Positions 12,901-27,900 of a stretch of 64,000 nt of DNA are shown one piece after another; the stretch's first letter is position 1, and every line of letters begins with the position of its first letter. Location: assembly GCA_963680875.1 (NCBI GenBank), contig OY804584.1, forward strand, positions 95,376,031 to 95,440,030, written 5' to 3'. Position numbers and translations under genes: made by a program. The DNA is from Bathymodiolus brooksi (Eukaryota; Mollusca; Bivalvia; Mytilida; Modiolidae). The notes beneath the pieces were generated by a model. The model was not told the DNA's origin, searched no databases, and worked only from the letters and a program-made list of their open reading frames with translations.

Positions 12901-15900
12901 TGCCAAAAGAAACAGCAAAATTAATATCAAATATACCGGACTGGAAACCACATCGGTACTTTAATGGTTAGCATGTTCACCTCGAGTGTGGTAGATCATG
13001 TGTTTGAACCCTGGTCAGGTCAAACCACTATCAAATTGGCATTTGCTGCTTCTACGCAAAATAAACATCATAAGGAGTAAGAGTGATGACTGGTTGACTC
13101 AGAATCAGGATAGTGTATCCAAGTAGAGCTACAGAATCAGGATAGTGTATCCATGTAGAGCTACAGAATCAGGATAGTGTATCCAAGTAGAGCTACAGAA
13201 TCAGGATAGTGTATCCATGTAGAGCTACAGAATCAGGATAGTGCATCCAAGTAGAGCTACAGAATCAGGATAGTGTATCCATGTAGAGCTACAGAATCAG
13301 GATAGTGCATCCAAGTAGGGCTACAGAATCAGGATAGCGTATCCATGTAGAGCTACAGAATCAGGATAGTGCATCCAAGTAGAGCTACAGAATCAGGATA
13401 GTGTATCCATGTAGAGCTACAGAATCAGGATAGTGCATCCAAGTAGAGCTACATAATCAGGATAGTGTATCCATGTAGAGCTACAGAATCAGGATAGTGT
13501 ATCCATGTAGAGCTACAGAATCAGGATAGTGCATCCAAGTAGAGCTACAGAATCAGGATAGTGTATCCATGTAGAGCTACAGAATCAGGATAGTGCATCC
13601 AAGTAGAGCTACAGAATCAGGATAGTGTATCTAAGTAGAGCTACAGAATCAGGATAGTGTATCCATGTAGAGCTACAGAATCAGGATAGTGTATCCATGT
13701 AGAGCTACATGTCTACCTGTGGACAGTGGTTTCAGTGAGCTAGCACTATAAAATCCAACTCAGTGTGTTGGTCTAGTATAAAACAGACATCATCATAATT
13801 TCATCAACACCATGATAAGTTCGTTCTTTGACAGGCAAACAAAAATTGAACACTTGGCATTCAACAACAATCACACACCCATTTTGCTCAAAAGTGGAAA
13901 ATTGTGAAATAGAGGTAAAAAAATTGTTTTATTGTTCTATAGTACTCATTAGATCATTTCTAATTTGTTCATTTGACTGGCAATATAAAAAGAAATAGTA
14001 TTCATCTTCTATTATTGACTGGCAATATAAAAAGAAATGGTATTCATCTTCTATAACTGACAGGCAATATAAAAAGAAATGGTATTCTTCTTCTAGTATT
14101 TTACAGTTGAAATATAATATCTACTGTTATACGGAATTGAGAATATAGCTTGTTGGACTGTTGTTGTATATACCTTTATTGCATGTAGACAGATCAGAGC
14201 TCAAAACAAAGCCATCTTTACAGGTACAGTAGAAACTACCACTAGTATCATAACACAGCTGTTCACAGTTGTCACTCAAAAGTCTACATTCGTCCACATC
14301 TGAAAGTAGAAATATTAAATCATGTTAAAAGTAGATTGATGATATAATTACTATAAATAGCTGTGTACCATTAAGTATATATAGCTGATTGGCCTCCTTT
14401 ATAATAATTTAATCCTGAAACATGTCCCAAGTCAATATCTATAATTCCATTTGTGCTTGTACTGCAACATCCCACCTAGGATCAAACCCTGTACCTTATA
14501 TACTGAAGCCACTCTGCCAACTGAACAAAGGAGTTAGGGTTATAGTATCAACGCCACTTTCAACAATATTTCAGTTATATCGTGGCGGTCAGTTTTATTG
14601 GTGGAGGAAACCGGAGTACCGGGGAAAACCACCGACCTGCTGCAAGTCACTGACAAACTTTATCACATAATGACAATAATGTTGTATTGAGTACATCTCA
14701 CCTGAGTGGGATTCAACCTCACAACATTAGTAGTGATAAGCATTGATTGCATAGGTAGTTGTAAATTCAACTACCATACGATCGCGGCCCCAACGACTGC
14801 TCTGAAGTAAAGGATATTTCTACTAGATCAATTAGCAGAAGGGTTATTTAAATATATTATGATACATGAAGGTTATTAAACTAATTTCACTACAGTATTT
14901 ATTTTTGCTTTTTCGAGTTTGAAGAGTGTCCAAAGATAGATTTATTTGCGGTGGTTTGATCAGGCCATTGTCAACCATTTATGTTAGAAGCTTGTAAGAA
15001 GATTCTGATTTTCCCATTATTGAAATCAATACCTACAGATGCCAGGAGTACAAATAAGACAACCAAAATAAAGCTTATTACAGGTTTTTGTTCAACAGGG
15101 AACCAGTGAATTCAATTAGATATATTTCTCTGATCTAGGAACAAACAACTTCTGTTTCTGTTCAAATTTTAACACTATTAGTTACAGTCATATTAAGAAT
15201 GAAGCAGTAGATACTTTTAAAATTTACGGTCAAGTACAATTTTCCCCCTGGCTTGTCATATTTTTTTAACTAGCCCAAAAGGTTAATGCTTCAAAAAGTG
15301 TTTGGTCTTTGGAACAGATTGAGATCAAAACTTGGAAATAAAAACTTGTAAGTTTTTATAGTGAAAGTGTAAGGACAATCTTCTCTGACAATACAATGTT
15401 CTATGTAGTTTTCATTAATCACATTTAATACAGGCACTAAGAAAATAAGGTGCCTGATAGGACACCACCACACATATTCCATATACCTTCTGTATTGTAG
15501 GAGACTCTGGTCACTATTTTGAACCCTAAGATGTACAAAACAACTGAAGACAATTCATTTTTTTTCATATGATCCTGATGCTCACACTTCTTTGTCAACT
15601 TTAATTACCATTTTTTTCTCAAAATGTGTTACTTAGGGGTCAGTAAATAGAACATATTATAGCCATGTACAGCTGATTATGACCAAAACTCATCAGCTAA
15701 GGTGAATACAAGACAGTAAGTGTCCACCTTATGACACTATTATATGGTAAGAATAATCAATCAACAAAGCTGACTGCACAACGCATGCTAAACTGTATCA
15801 ATTTTTAACTAATAATTCTATTTAAAATTTAAAAAGATACAAACTTTGACATGCCGTAGTTCCATTCAGTACAAATCCACTTTCACATGAACAGTAGTAA

Positions 15901-18900
15901 CCTCCATCAGAGTTTATACATCCCTGTTGGCAGGAGTCTGTGTTTGAATTACACTCATTTATATCTACAAAAATAAAAGCAAAGTACTGAAAGTACTGAT
16001 AAACACTGTATATTAAATACAAGAGTCTCACTTATTTATTATTGCTACAAATGGCTGATTATTGGATGAAATGAGATATAACTCCACCCTCCTCCCCATC
16101 CCAAATAAAAACAAGAAATGTGTGCATCACAAAATACGCCCGTCTATATAAATTATCAAACGGTAAAAAAATATATTTATAGTAACAGTGACCTTGACCT
16201 TTTCTCTAAGGACCCCAAAATAAATAGAGTTCTTCCCCTTCCAAAGGGCAATCATGTGGTCAAGTTTGGTAAAGATCCAATATACAGAACTAAAGTTCTC
16301 ATGTGGAAACGACCCTGTTGTCAAAAATTCTATTTATAGTAACGGTGACCTTGACCTTTAATCTAATGACCCCAAAATATGTAGGGTTCTTCCCCTTCCA
16401 CAGGGGAATCATGTGGCCAAGTTTGGTAAAGATTCGATTTACAGAACTAAAGTTATTGTGCGGAAACCTGTGTGGACGCCCGCCCACCATACCCAATCAC
16501 ATAATGCGGCCTGTCTCGAGACGGGCGCATAAAAATCAAAACAAAATACCCCCCCCTCCCCCCCAACACATAATAATACTAATAGTTTGAGGCTTATAGA
16601 ACCAATTATAAAAGCAAGTCAAATATCTTTTATGAAGATTTTGGTTGACTTTTTCCCATAGATCGTCTATTAATTCAGAGATGGATCCAGACATTCTGAA
16701 AAGAAGGTAGATGCTACAATTTTTTGCTCTAAAAGCTCCTGGCTTCTCAACGAAAATTTTAGACCTGCAAAATTAATTACCTATATGGTATATACAATGT
16801 ACATTGGTATATATACTAAGAATAACATACCAACGCAGGTCTCGTTGTGTACAAGATATCCAGTTTCACATGTACAATGGTAAGATCCCTGGGTATCCAC
16901 ACACTTCTGGTTATTTATACATGGTGATGGTGATCTCAGACATTCGTTGATGTTCTGTGTACAGTAAGTACCATTGTAACCTTGGTTACACATACAACCT
17001 GTGAGTCTATCACAATAATCTGCCCCTATTCCACAATCACATTTATTGGCACAATTTTCTCCCCAGGAATCTGTGTCATTACAGGCTGAAATAATAAATA
17101 ATTCTTGACGAGTGCTTACAAGTCTAATTGCTCAAGAGGGTTTATATGTATATTTAATAAAACATTATTACAAGTAGAGTGAGTGAGTGATTGTGTTGTT
17201 TAACGTCAATTCAGCAATTCTTCAGCTATATTGTGGCGAGAACAAGTTAATTTTCAATGAGATGATGATGAGGTCCGCTTTGTTCTAGACCAACATGCTG
17301 AGTTGGATTTGTATAGTGCTAGCTCACTGAAAGAAGTCCGTGAGTAGACATGTCGCTCCACTTGGACACATTAGTCTGATTCCGAGCTGACCAGTCTTTG
17401 GTCTTTCTCCTTACTGCTGCGTGCTTAGCAGAAAAGCAACAAATACCAATTTTATAGTCTTTGGTTTGACCCGACCAGTGCTCAAACCCACGATCTCCCG
17501 CACTCAAGACAAGCACGCTAACCATTACGGTTATATTATAAGTAGATAGTCTCAGACCACAATAAGTAGATGTCAGTGAAAAACCAGAGGTTCTCAAGAA
17601 CTCTGGTATTACTCACCTGATTTATATAGGTACATTTGTAATTAATTAAGAACAGATCTGAAATTCTTCATCAAACAATGATGGTCATCTTGGATTTCAA
17701 ATTGGCACCTAAATCTCAAGTTTAGTACATGTCTGTCTTAGTATCATTTTGTGCATGATTTGGTTTAATCAATTCAACTGCCTCTTTTTCTGCCTTAAAC
17801 TCCTTATTGACCTATTTCTGCATGCACACCACCTCCTTTCCATTGTTTTTCTTCTTTGTCTGCTATCAACTACATTCAACATTATCCCTTCATGCTGTTT
17901 TAATTTTTATCATTGTTATTTATATGCATAGGGGTTACTTTTTGTTATGTTTTGCTAATTTTATCAAATATTTCGTGTTGTTTTTTTATCCATGTAAAGT
18001 GCCTTAGGGTAATTTGTTTTAGATAGGATGCTCTACAAATTCTGGTATTATTATTATTATTATTATTATTATGTCAAATAAACTCTGAGAAGAAGTGTTT
18101 TACATGTATTGCCATAGGGTCCTATCAACAAATAAGTTCTGTGGTGGCAGCCATCTTTGATTTTTGATCCAACTACAAACTAGTAGAGAACCATCAAAGG
18201 AATATTCTTAAAATACACAATTTAATTATAATCTTCCAAGCAGTTTCTGAGAAGATGATTTTTTTTAATTTTAGCCTGTCAGAATGAATTACTGGTCCTG
18301 GTAGCCATGTTGAATTTCAGAGCAGCACCAAAAATGTAAGACTTTGTAAATTACAACCTTATGAACAGCACTGTAGATTGGCACATTGATTTCAGAGAAG
18401 ATTAGCCTAATTTACACATTCAGCAAAAATGGGCAAAACTATAAATTTCGCAGAAAAATCTGGAATATCAGATATCATCTCATCGAAAGGTATTTTATTC
18501 TTGCCACGATATAGGTGAAAAATTGTGTTAAACAATAATGACTTACTCACTGTAACCATGGATACAGTTGGGAAATAGGATCATTCAAGAACCATGCCAG
18601 CAAGGGTAAGTTTAATTTAGCTCATTGGTCAAGATTTTTCAGTGATATATTTGTCAATACATGCAGGCTTCACGAAATTGCATATGGGTTTGGTGGTCCT
18701 AGTGAAAAAAATGTCTGTCCTCATTAATTTTCTATTGCAAAATACCAATCTTGTGTCAGTTTTTAGCAAAATTTGCCCAAATTTTGCTGGTCATGTCTGA
18801 CGAATTTCGCGAACTCTGTACATGTATAAATCTATGCTGCAAAAAAATAAATGGCACAGAAAAATCCTGAAAATATGGTTTATCTACCGGTTTGTTTTTC

Positions 18901-21900
18901 AAAGTGGGTTAAAGTTTGATTCAGTGGATCCAACTTGAGCCATTTGATATACATGTACTTACAATCACATGACACACGGTCAGCTGACATACTTACAATC
19001 ACATGACACATGGTCAGTTGACAGTTTATATCCTGTCTGACAGGAACAACTGTAACCTCCTTCATTATTTGTACAATTCTGTTCACAATCTCCATTGTTA
19101 ACTTGGCATTCATTTTTATCTGTAATAAAAATACCATTGAAATATGAGCATGAATCACACAAATTACTAATAATACAGTAGTCCCCCTCCTATAAGACCA
19201 CTCCCACCAAAGGCCACCCCTCTTATAAGACCACTCCCACCAAAGGCTACCCCTCTTATAAGACCACTCCCACAAAAGCCCATCCCTCTTATAAGGCCAC
19301 TCCCCCAACATGCCACCCCTTTTATAAGACCACTTCCACCAAAGGTCACTCCTCCTATAAGACCACTCCCACCAAAGGCTATCCTGCTTATAAGACCACT
19401 CCCACCAAAGGTCACCCCTCCTGTAAGACCACTCCCACCAAAGGCCACCTCTCTTATAAGACCACTCCCACCAAAGGCCACCCCTCTTATAAGACCACTC
19501 CCACAACATGCCACCCCTTTTATAAGACCACTCCCACCAAAGGTCACCCCTCTTATAAGACCACTCCCACCAAAGGCCACCATTCTTATAAGACCACTCC
19601 CACAACATGCCACCCCTCTTATAAGACCACTCCCACAACATGCCACCCCTTTTATAAGACCACCCCCATCAAAGGCTACCCCTCTTATAAGATCACTCCC
19701 ACCAAAGGTCACCCCTCTTATAAGACCACTCCCACAAAGGTCATGCTTCTGATAAGACCACTCCCACCAAAGGCCACCCCTCTTATAATATCAGGCAAGG
19801 TTTCAGATGCACTGAGATAGTATAACACTACTAAATAATCTCCCTCCCTTCAAGACGACCAACCTCTTATTAGCAGGGCTTTCAATATTGTTCATGTTGA
19901 CCCTTAGGGTCAGATGATCATGAGATAAATAGGGAAGAAAACCATCTTCAATATTTTTTCTATTGTTGACTGAAAAATCAAAACACATTTGTAATTTGAA
20001 ATAATAAGACAAGAGTTGGTTATTTAAATTCATCAAATTTTACCTGTACATGTATGATTAACACCAGAAATGGTGATTCTAAATCCAAGATGGCAGAAGC
20101 AGTAGGCATCCCCAGTACTGTTTATAGAACATCCACCATTTATTGTGTCACAATCCAGGCCTGGATCATTACACTTATCTTCAACTACAATGATAAAAGA
20201 TGTTGACTCAAAATGTTAAATAACTACAGTAAACCCTGTCTATACCAAATCTCTTAGGGACTGAAGAATTTGTTCAGTTTAGACAGGTTGAAATTACATA
20301 GACATTTAGAAGATGGGACTGTAAAGTCTGTGTGGTTTAGGCAGGTTTTCACTTATTTCAGGGTTCGGTTTAGACAGGTTTCACTGTACTACTGCAAAAT
20401 ACACAAATATTATGATTTTTGTTAAGTAAAGGGAGATAATCCCTTTAACCTTTTTTAATTGTCAGGGTCAACCTCTGACATAATCTATAATCTTCAACTT
20501 GTCGAAGGTGGTCAGTATTTGGTAAAAGGAGAAGTAAATTTACTGGTCCTTCGAATCACTTCTTCTCATATCACCCTACTTTAAATATATCCATATAACA
20601 ATTTAGCCTCTCTCCCCTCCTGTCTTATATTATTTTAACTGAGGCATAAGTTGACCCTTTCACAGACAGTAATTATATTTTGTTGTTGTTGAGATATTAC
20701 TTATTAGTCTCAGAAATCCCAAATTCTATGTATATCCTTGGAAATAGACAAATAATGTACTGAAAACACAGTATTTCCTATAAAATGTAACATCAAATAT
20801 AGGAATATATTATTATTCTAATTTTGTGTTTGACAGGTACAAACAGGGTTTTTCTTAATTCTGACATGTAATCCTTCATTGGCTATAGATTATACCATGA
20901 TAAGGCCAAACAAATTTAATTGTTAGCTTCTCAGGCACCGCCGTGTGTGTGTTTTTACTGCCGCATTGATCGTTTTTACATTGGGAAAGCAAAATTTGTG
21001 TCCATTTCCGGGTCCGCTATGGTTCGATCCGTAAGTTTGCTGATCGCGATCAGTGTCAGTAAAGCATTTATGTCAAAGGCATGCATGGTTGTTTCCGGTA
21101 TAAGCTGCCACTGCATTTGAACCAACACTGATTATTACAAACAAACAAAAAAGGTGCCTCCCTGCCTCATCAAAATTTTTGGAAATTGGCCTGAGAAGGT
21201 AATAATTTTTTTTGTTTGGCTTAAAAGTTCTGTTATATCTTAATTCACACATGCGAATTGACGAACAAATCATAAACATCATTCCTCAGTGAATTCATGT
21301 ATTCATACAAAACTATGGTGCATATATAAAACATAAAAACAATTGTATTGTTTCTTGACAATTTATTTCCAGAAACAATACTTAAGACTATCAATATTAG
21401 TTTTTGTAATTGTTGTCTGCCGGTGATGTAGTTTATAAGGACGCTGTTGACACTGACATAATCTGGTTATTGATTTATTTTATGATTTTGTGAGCATTTT
21501 ACTTGTTTAAGTTGCTAAATTGAAAATGTCATCAAATTGGAAAATATCAGTAATTTAATTGCATCACAGTCTAGTTATAAATAAAAGAAAAACAACTGTA
21601 AACATGAAGGTTAGTGGATTTTGTTATAAAATGCATTTCCATTACTGACTTCCACTTCGAAAAATATGATAGATTTTTCCTACAAGAATCAAATAATTCA
21701 TGGAAGCCATAGGTTGTATAATGTTTTAACATGGTTAACATTATTTTGTTGCATTTCTTCCCTCGCTGTCGCTCGGGATCAAATTTTAAGAAAACAATGT
21801 TACCAATGTTAAAAGTGGAAACAAACTATGGCTTCCATGAATTATTTATTAATTAGACTTCTAAGTCATTTTAGAAAGATATGTCAACAAATATAAAACA

Positions 21901-24900
21901 TTTTTGTGAGTCATCTCTTTAACAAATATTGTAGATTAGAAATTGGTTTATTTCACATTTAAAATCATATGGAGTTGCTCTGTAAAATATTAGTATGGGA
22001 AAATTATAACAAGATCCTCTGTACAAAACTGAATCAAGTTCAAACTGATGTGCTCTGAAACATTGGGTAAAGTTATGTTGCATGAAATTTAATTTACAAC
22101 TAGTGCCATACATAGGGAAAAAATTGGCAAGCTGAAATCCGACCGACCCACCGAAATTTAACTACCAATTTTTTTTTTAATAATAGGCTGTATCAATGAC
22201 CTATTTTTTGTATAACATACATCATTCAACTGCAGATTTTTATATAAAGATTTATTACTAATACATCTTACCACTGGAAAGGACAAATGTTGTACAAGTT
22301 CTTCTGTCTTGGTTAAGAGTAAATCCTGTCAAACAGTGGCAGTTGTAACGACCAATTACGTTCTCACATTCCTGTTCACATTCATCTGTTTTCAAGCCAC
22401 ATTCATCTATATCTGTCAACATATTAACATCATTATTAATGTCAATTGGTGTGTAATAATTAAAATATACACTTATTTATTTGTGATAATGTCTGAAGAG
22501 GACTTCAGAACTGACGTTACTGTTTTTATCAGTCATAATGTGTTTTACGTTAGATTGACCGATAAACTTGTGCATGCCAGTTACGAATTGGCCTAAAAAT
22601 GTCGTGGATTAAGATCAGTTCAGTGATCAAAACATTATCAGCTGCACACATCAAAAGGAAAAAATCCAATTTGCCGATAAAATTAAAACACACTTATTTA
22701 TGGGAAGAAATAATTTTGTAGAGGTTGTGAGTATATACGTCAATGCATGACCACTGATATATTTTTTTGTTTAAATTCTGCCCAGACAATTTTATATGAA
22801 GAAATTGCACACATGTAGATTTTGAGGCATAATTTTAATAGTCGGAATTGCATATTCTTATGCAATCAGTGTCCATCACTACTAAAGATGACAGTTAAAC
22901 TCCAGCACATGGTGAGGTGTCACTTAATAATATCAACTTATGTGTTAAAGTTTGTCAATGAGTTGCATTAGATCTGTAGGTTTCTTCATGTATTGCAGTT
23001 CTCTCAATTTTTTAGCTGGTTACTGGACAAGCGAACAAACGTTATTGTCAAGGCCTGTACTGCATATCACCTTATAAGCACTGATTATATATTACTTATT
23101 GATATACTATGCAGCAGGTCTGTAAGTTTATTCATACATTCTGGATCTCTCCAACAAGATATAATGGACATATTTTTAAAAGTGGCATTCAATATCTCTT
23201 ACCTTAACACTAATGTTTTGTCAGGTAATTTGGTTGGTTTGGTATAATATTGAAACAACCCTTTTTCATTTTTGTCTTCCTATCAAATCTAAATTCAAAT
23301 ACTTGGCATATTTATTTGACTGTAAATTGTGTTTACCTGAACATGAAATTCCGTTGCCAAGGTAACCAGGTTTACAGTCACACAGATAACTTCCTACAGT
23401 GTTGATACAGTCAGCATTTTTGTCACAATCATATAAACCTTTTGAACATTCGTTGATGTCTAAAATAAAAAAAAGAAGAGTAGTTTATTATAATGACATA
23501 TAAACTGTAGTGAATATGTTTTTTTAAGAACTGCAAAATCAATTAATAAATATTTATACATTACTTTAAGTGGTAAATGTGAGGGGCAGTCATTGTGGTG
23601 ATTGCATGGTAGTTGGACAAACATCAACCTCTTAAATCAGTGTCTATCACTACTAATGTTGTGAGTTTGACTGCTGCAAGTGTCAAAGTGAACTGAAAAC
23701 ATTATGTGATAAAGTGTTTCAAAGTGGTTTTCTCCATATACATTGCTTCTCCTCCACCAATAACATGTTGAAAGTGGTGCTGAGATTTAAAAATAAAATA
23801 AAATATTTTGTCTCCTGTCCACCCCCAAAAAGTCATATTTCTTAAGCCTCAATATCCCCTCTATTTCTTATCTTTTTGAAGAAAAAGATTATGTTGTCAT
23901 CTCGTAGAAGAAAAAAATATATCCGTACATGAAACGGCAGGCCCGACAGTGGTGTTAGTCTTACTATCAGAAGACAATGATTTTAACCACCCAAGACACT
24001 AGACTAATGTGCCCCCTCTGCTGTCGCAGGCAACAAGATTACTCACCTTGACACGTTCCATCAGCTGTCTTTTCATATCCAGTTTTACATACACATTCAT
24101 AGGATTCAAAAGAGTTTTCACAATCTTCTAATGCCACTAGACCATGGTGTCCCCCCTGTTTTAGGTTACAAGATTACTCACCTTGACATGTTCCATCAGC
24201 TGCCTTTTCATATCCAGTTTTACACACACATTCATAGGATCCAAAAGAGTTCTTACAATCTTCCAAAGTTCCACAGATATCAGCTGTACTACATTCATCA
24301 ATATCTGTAGTACAGGTGGCGCCACTCCATCCAGTTTTACAAACACAACCTTTGACCCTATCACAATTTTGTGTATTGGCAGAACAGTCACTACATTTGT
24401 TACCACAGTTTGGTCCCCAATACAAGGAGCTACACTCTGAAACAGATTTAGTCAGGTTTTACGAGAACAAGTTAATTTTCAATGAGATGATAATGAGGTC
24501 CGCTTTGTTCTAGACCAACACGCTGAGTTGGATTTTTATAGTGCTAGCTCACTGATACAACAGTCTGTGGGTAGACATGTCGCTCCACTCTGACACATTA
24601 TTCTGATTCCGAGCCAACCAGTCTTTGCTTTTTCTCCTTATTGCTGCGTGCTTAGCGGAGAAGCAACAAATACCAATTTTTTAGTCTTTGGTTTGACCTG
24701 ACCAGGGCTCGAACCCACGATCTACTACACCAGGTTTTACATGCATGTGAAGAATTTTGTAGCCATAACTTGCATAGAACAAGCTACGTTTTGAGAAAAT
24801 GATGTCTGTTATGTACTACACCATCAAGCTGATTTTAATAGTGCTAGCTTACTGAAAACAGTCAACAAGTAAACTTGTCACCCCACTAAGACACATTATC

Positions 24901-27900
24901 CAAATTCCAAGCTAAAATTAATGCTGCATGTGTAGAAGCAACAAATACCAATATGTTCTTTCTTTTTTTAAATTAGCATTTGCTATGAATTGTGTAGTCT
25001 TTTTTTTTTTTTTTTCATTCATAATATTTTTATTGAAATCTGTACATTTGTTAAGTTAAGAAAACATTGAATACCGGTACCTTATCCCGGCCTCGTTAAC
25101 ATTAGTAAAAATGATGTAATATACAGCTATTAGTATTTGTTAGTAAGTACATATAAGATAATACATATCTATTTTAAAGCATGATACATATGACAAGAAA
25201 GTACCATTGAATCTGTACGATCAGATGATAGATGATCATATTATATTTACAAATGTAGTTTCTAACAAAAACACAGATTTTCAATTTTACATTTTTTCAG
25301 TCTTTCGTAGAGATCCTTGTACAATAAAATATTGATGAGTTTTTACCAAAAAGCCACTGGACCAATTACAACTCGTACATTTTTTTTTTGTGTGTAAAAA
25401 ATAGTGAGTCTCATACACAAGTAGTGAGCTCAGTACCCACCTTGACAAGTTGCAAGTACCGGTATAAGATGAATTTTTACATAAAAAGTTATAATTTCAC
25501 AAAACAGAATCTTGTTTTTCCCCTCAGAAATCCAATATTTAGCTGAAAAAACTAAACAAAACAATTATCAGTTCTAGAATTTCTAAACTATATATACCTT
25601 TGCGATACCACAAGTACAAGTTACCCTTAGCTGGGTGAAAATTGTATTTTACCTTCAGGGGCCATCGTGGTCATGAATGTATGGTATTGAATTTACAATT
25701 ACCTATGCAATCAGTAACTATCATCACTAAAGTTGTGAGTTAAAATCACACTCATGGTGATGTGTACTCAACACAACATTATGTGATAAATTTGTCAGTG
25801 ACTTGCGGAAGGTCAGTGGTTTTCTCCACCAATAAAACTGATCGCCATGATATGACGGAAATATTGTTGAACACCATAACCCATAACCATAATTTTACCT
25901 TCACACGATGTCCTGTCTTCCTGTAACTTTGACCCATCATAACAACTACACATGTAATAGCCTTGACTGTTGGTACAGATCTCAGGACAAACTGCTATAC
26001 CTGTGTTACATTCATTTACGTCTGCAAAAAAAACAAAAGCTAGGCAAATTTACAACATCATATTTTGTGGTCTTTTTTATGTTCAATGAGTTAAGATGAG
26101 AGGTCATTGTTTGTTTTGTTGATATTGGTGGAATTGTTAAACATCACTGTTTTAACTTTTTCATAATTATGTAGGGTATTCTAAGATTTGAACCTGTCCC
26201 CATTTATACTTTACTTTAATCATATTTTATTGTTAAACAAATACAGACAATGGATCAGACACAAGTTATAAACTTACGAGGTCTTCTCCGTTACATATAA
26301 ATCATTACGTAGATAATATGTTACAAAAACAAAGCATTATTTCGTTCAAAATTATATTAGAACTAGAAAAGAAGTATGCCCTCGCACTTGATAATTATGG
26401 ACAAAGTTGTTTTGTTAGGAGTGATTTTTTAAAAATGAAGTGTGTCTGTAAGACACAAATGATGCCCCGCCTGACCATCAAAATCCTGTGGACATGCACA
26501 TCTCCATTATGTGTATAAACATCATACAAAATATTAAAGCTGTAGCTCCAAAACTGTAGGAGGAGATAGCCGGACAAACCATGTATCTATATCAGGACGG
26601 ACGAACAAAATGACTAAGTCCAACTACCTGTCATTTTGAGTATATTTGAAGAAAATCAAATTCCTGTAGACATGCACACCTCCATTATGTGTATAAACAT
26701 CCTATAAAATATTAAAGCTGTAGCTCCAAAACTGTAGGAGGAGATAGCCGGACAAACCATGTATCTATATCCGGATGAACGAACGGACAGGGGTAAATTA
26801 ATATGCCCCCCGACTCTTTGTCGCGGGGGTATAAAAATGACATAATACTGAAAGATATATTGTGATTGATGTTGAGTCGTTGCCGTCAGATGAGTTAGGA
26901 GTACATAAACATTAGACAAATCTTTTAGTGTCTAGTATGTATTTGTGAACAGCTGCAAAAAGTGAGCAGTTGACATCATATGCAAAATCTGAATTTCCAT
27001 ACGATATATTGTTAATGGATATATCTAACCCAAGATCTCTAATATTGTTCAACATTACATTTCTCTGATTTACAAACAATTTACAGTGTAAGAAGTAGTG
27101 TTCATTGTTTTCCACATAATTGTCACAGATACAATAACAAAAATCGACCAAATTACATCTAAAAAGGTCACCTTTTTAAGCTACTACAAGTTTGCCTTAA
27201 GCGTGTATTTAGAATACTTGCCAGACTTAAACCAAACAAAAAATATTTAGGACGTTTTACTGGATTGTTGTAGTAAGTCTTTAATCTAGATTTTAATATG
27301 CAATTACTAGGTGAATCTAGTATACACTATTACAGAAAAGAATAAAAAAGATTATATTTTGTGATATGAAAAAAACCCATAATATGTCAAGTAGTGTGAG
27401 ATGCAGCTATTGCATCAATACTTTAATATTATACTGGCATCCATGTTGGGTTTTTTCACACTTGCATTACTGGTAGCATTTCAAAAAGTTGAGAATCTTA
27501 TGTTATAATAAGAAAGATGAGCCTAAAATTTCTTTTCAGATATATTTGTTGAGCTTGTACCAAAACTTCTAATATGCTGCTGCTCGTTCGACATACATCA
27601 TCTATACAATAATCTGTTCACAATCCAACATATTGGATAAAAACATGAAGCCCACTAGAAAAAAACTTTTGATATTTATTTCTGGCGTTAATATAGAGAA
27701 CACAACTGTTTTAGTTTCTTATGACAATGTCTGTGCCCTTCAATGTAGTATTACACTGAAACATGTGCATGAGCGTACTGTTTCCAGCACCACTTACCAC
27801 TACAAGTCCTGTTATCACTGTCTAACTGGTACCCTGTCTCACAGAAACACTCAGCTACATTGCGCTGTACTGTACATCCAAACTCACAATTCGTCTGGTT

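Noticed and set aside
18880..19641. Minus-strand open frame of 253 codons with [10 protein letters not shown] repeats running into exon 22
   Set aside because: It reads the 33-bp minisatellite and then exon 22 in the wrong frame. The correct frame there gives a perfect cbEGF.
19167..19712. Minus-strand open frame of 181 codons ([11 protein letters not shown] repeats)
   Set aside because: Another frame of the same 33-bp intronic array; stop-free by virtue of the unit.
20920..21120. Plus-strand open frame of 66 codons in a GC-richer patch
   Set aside because: No motif or family recognised. Base composition alone does not support a gene.
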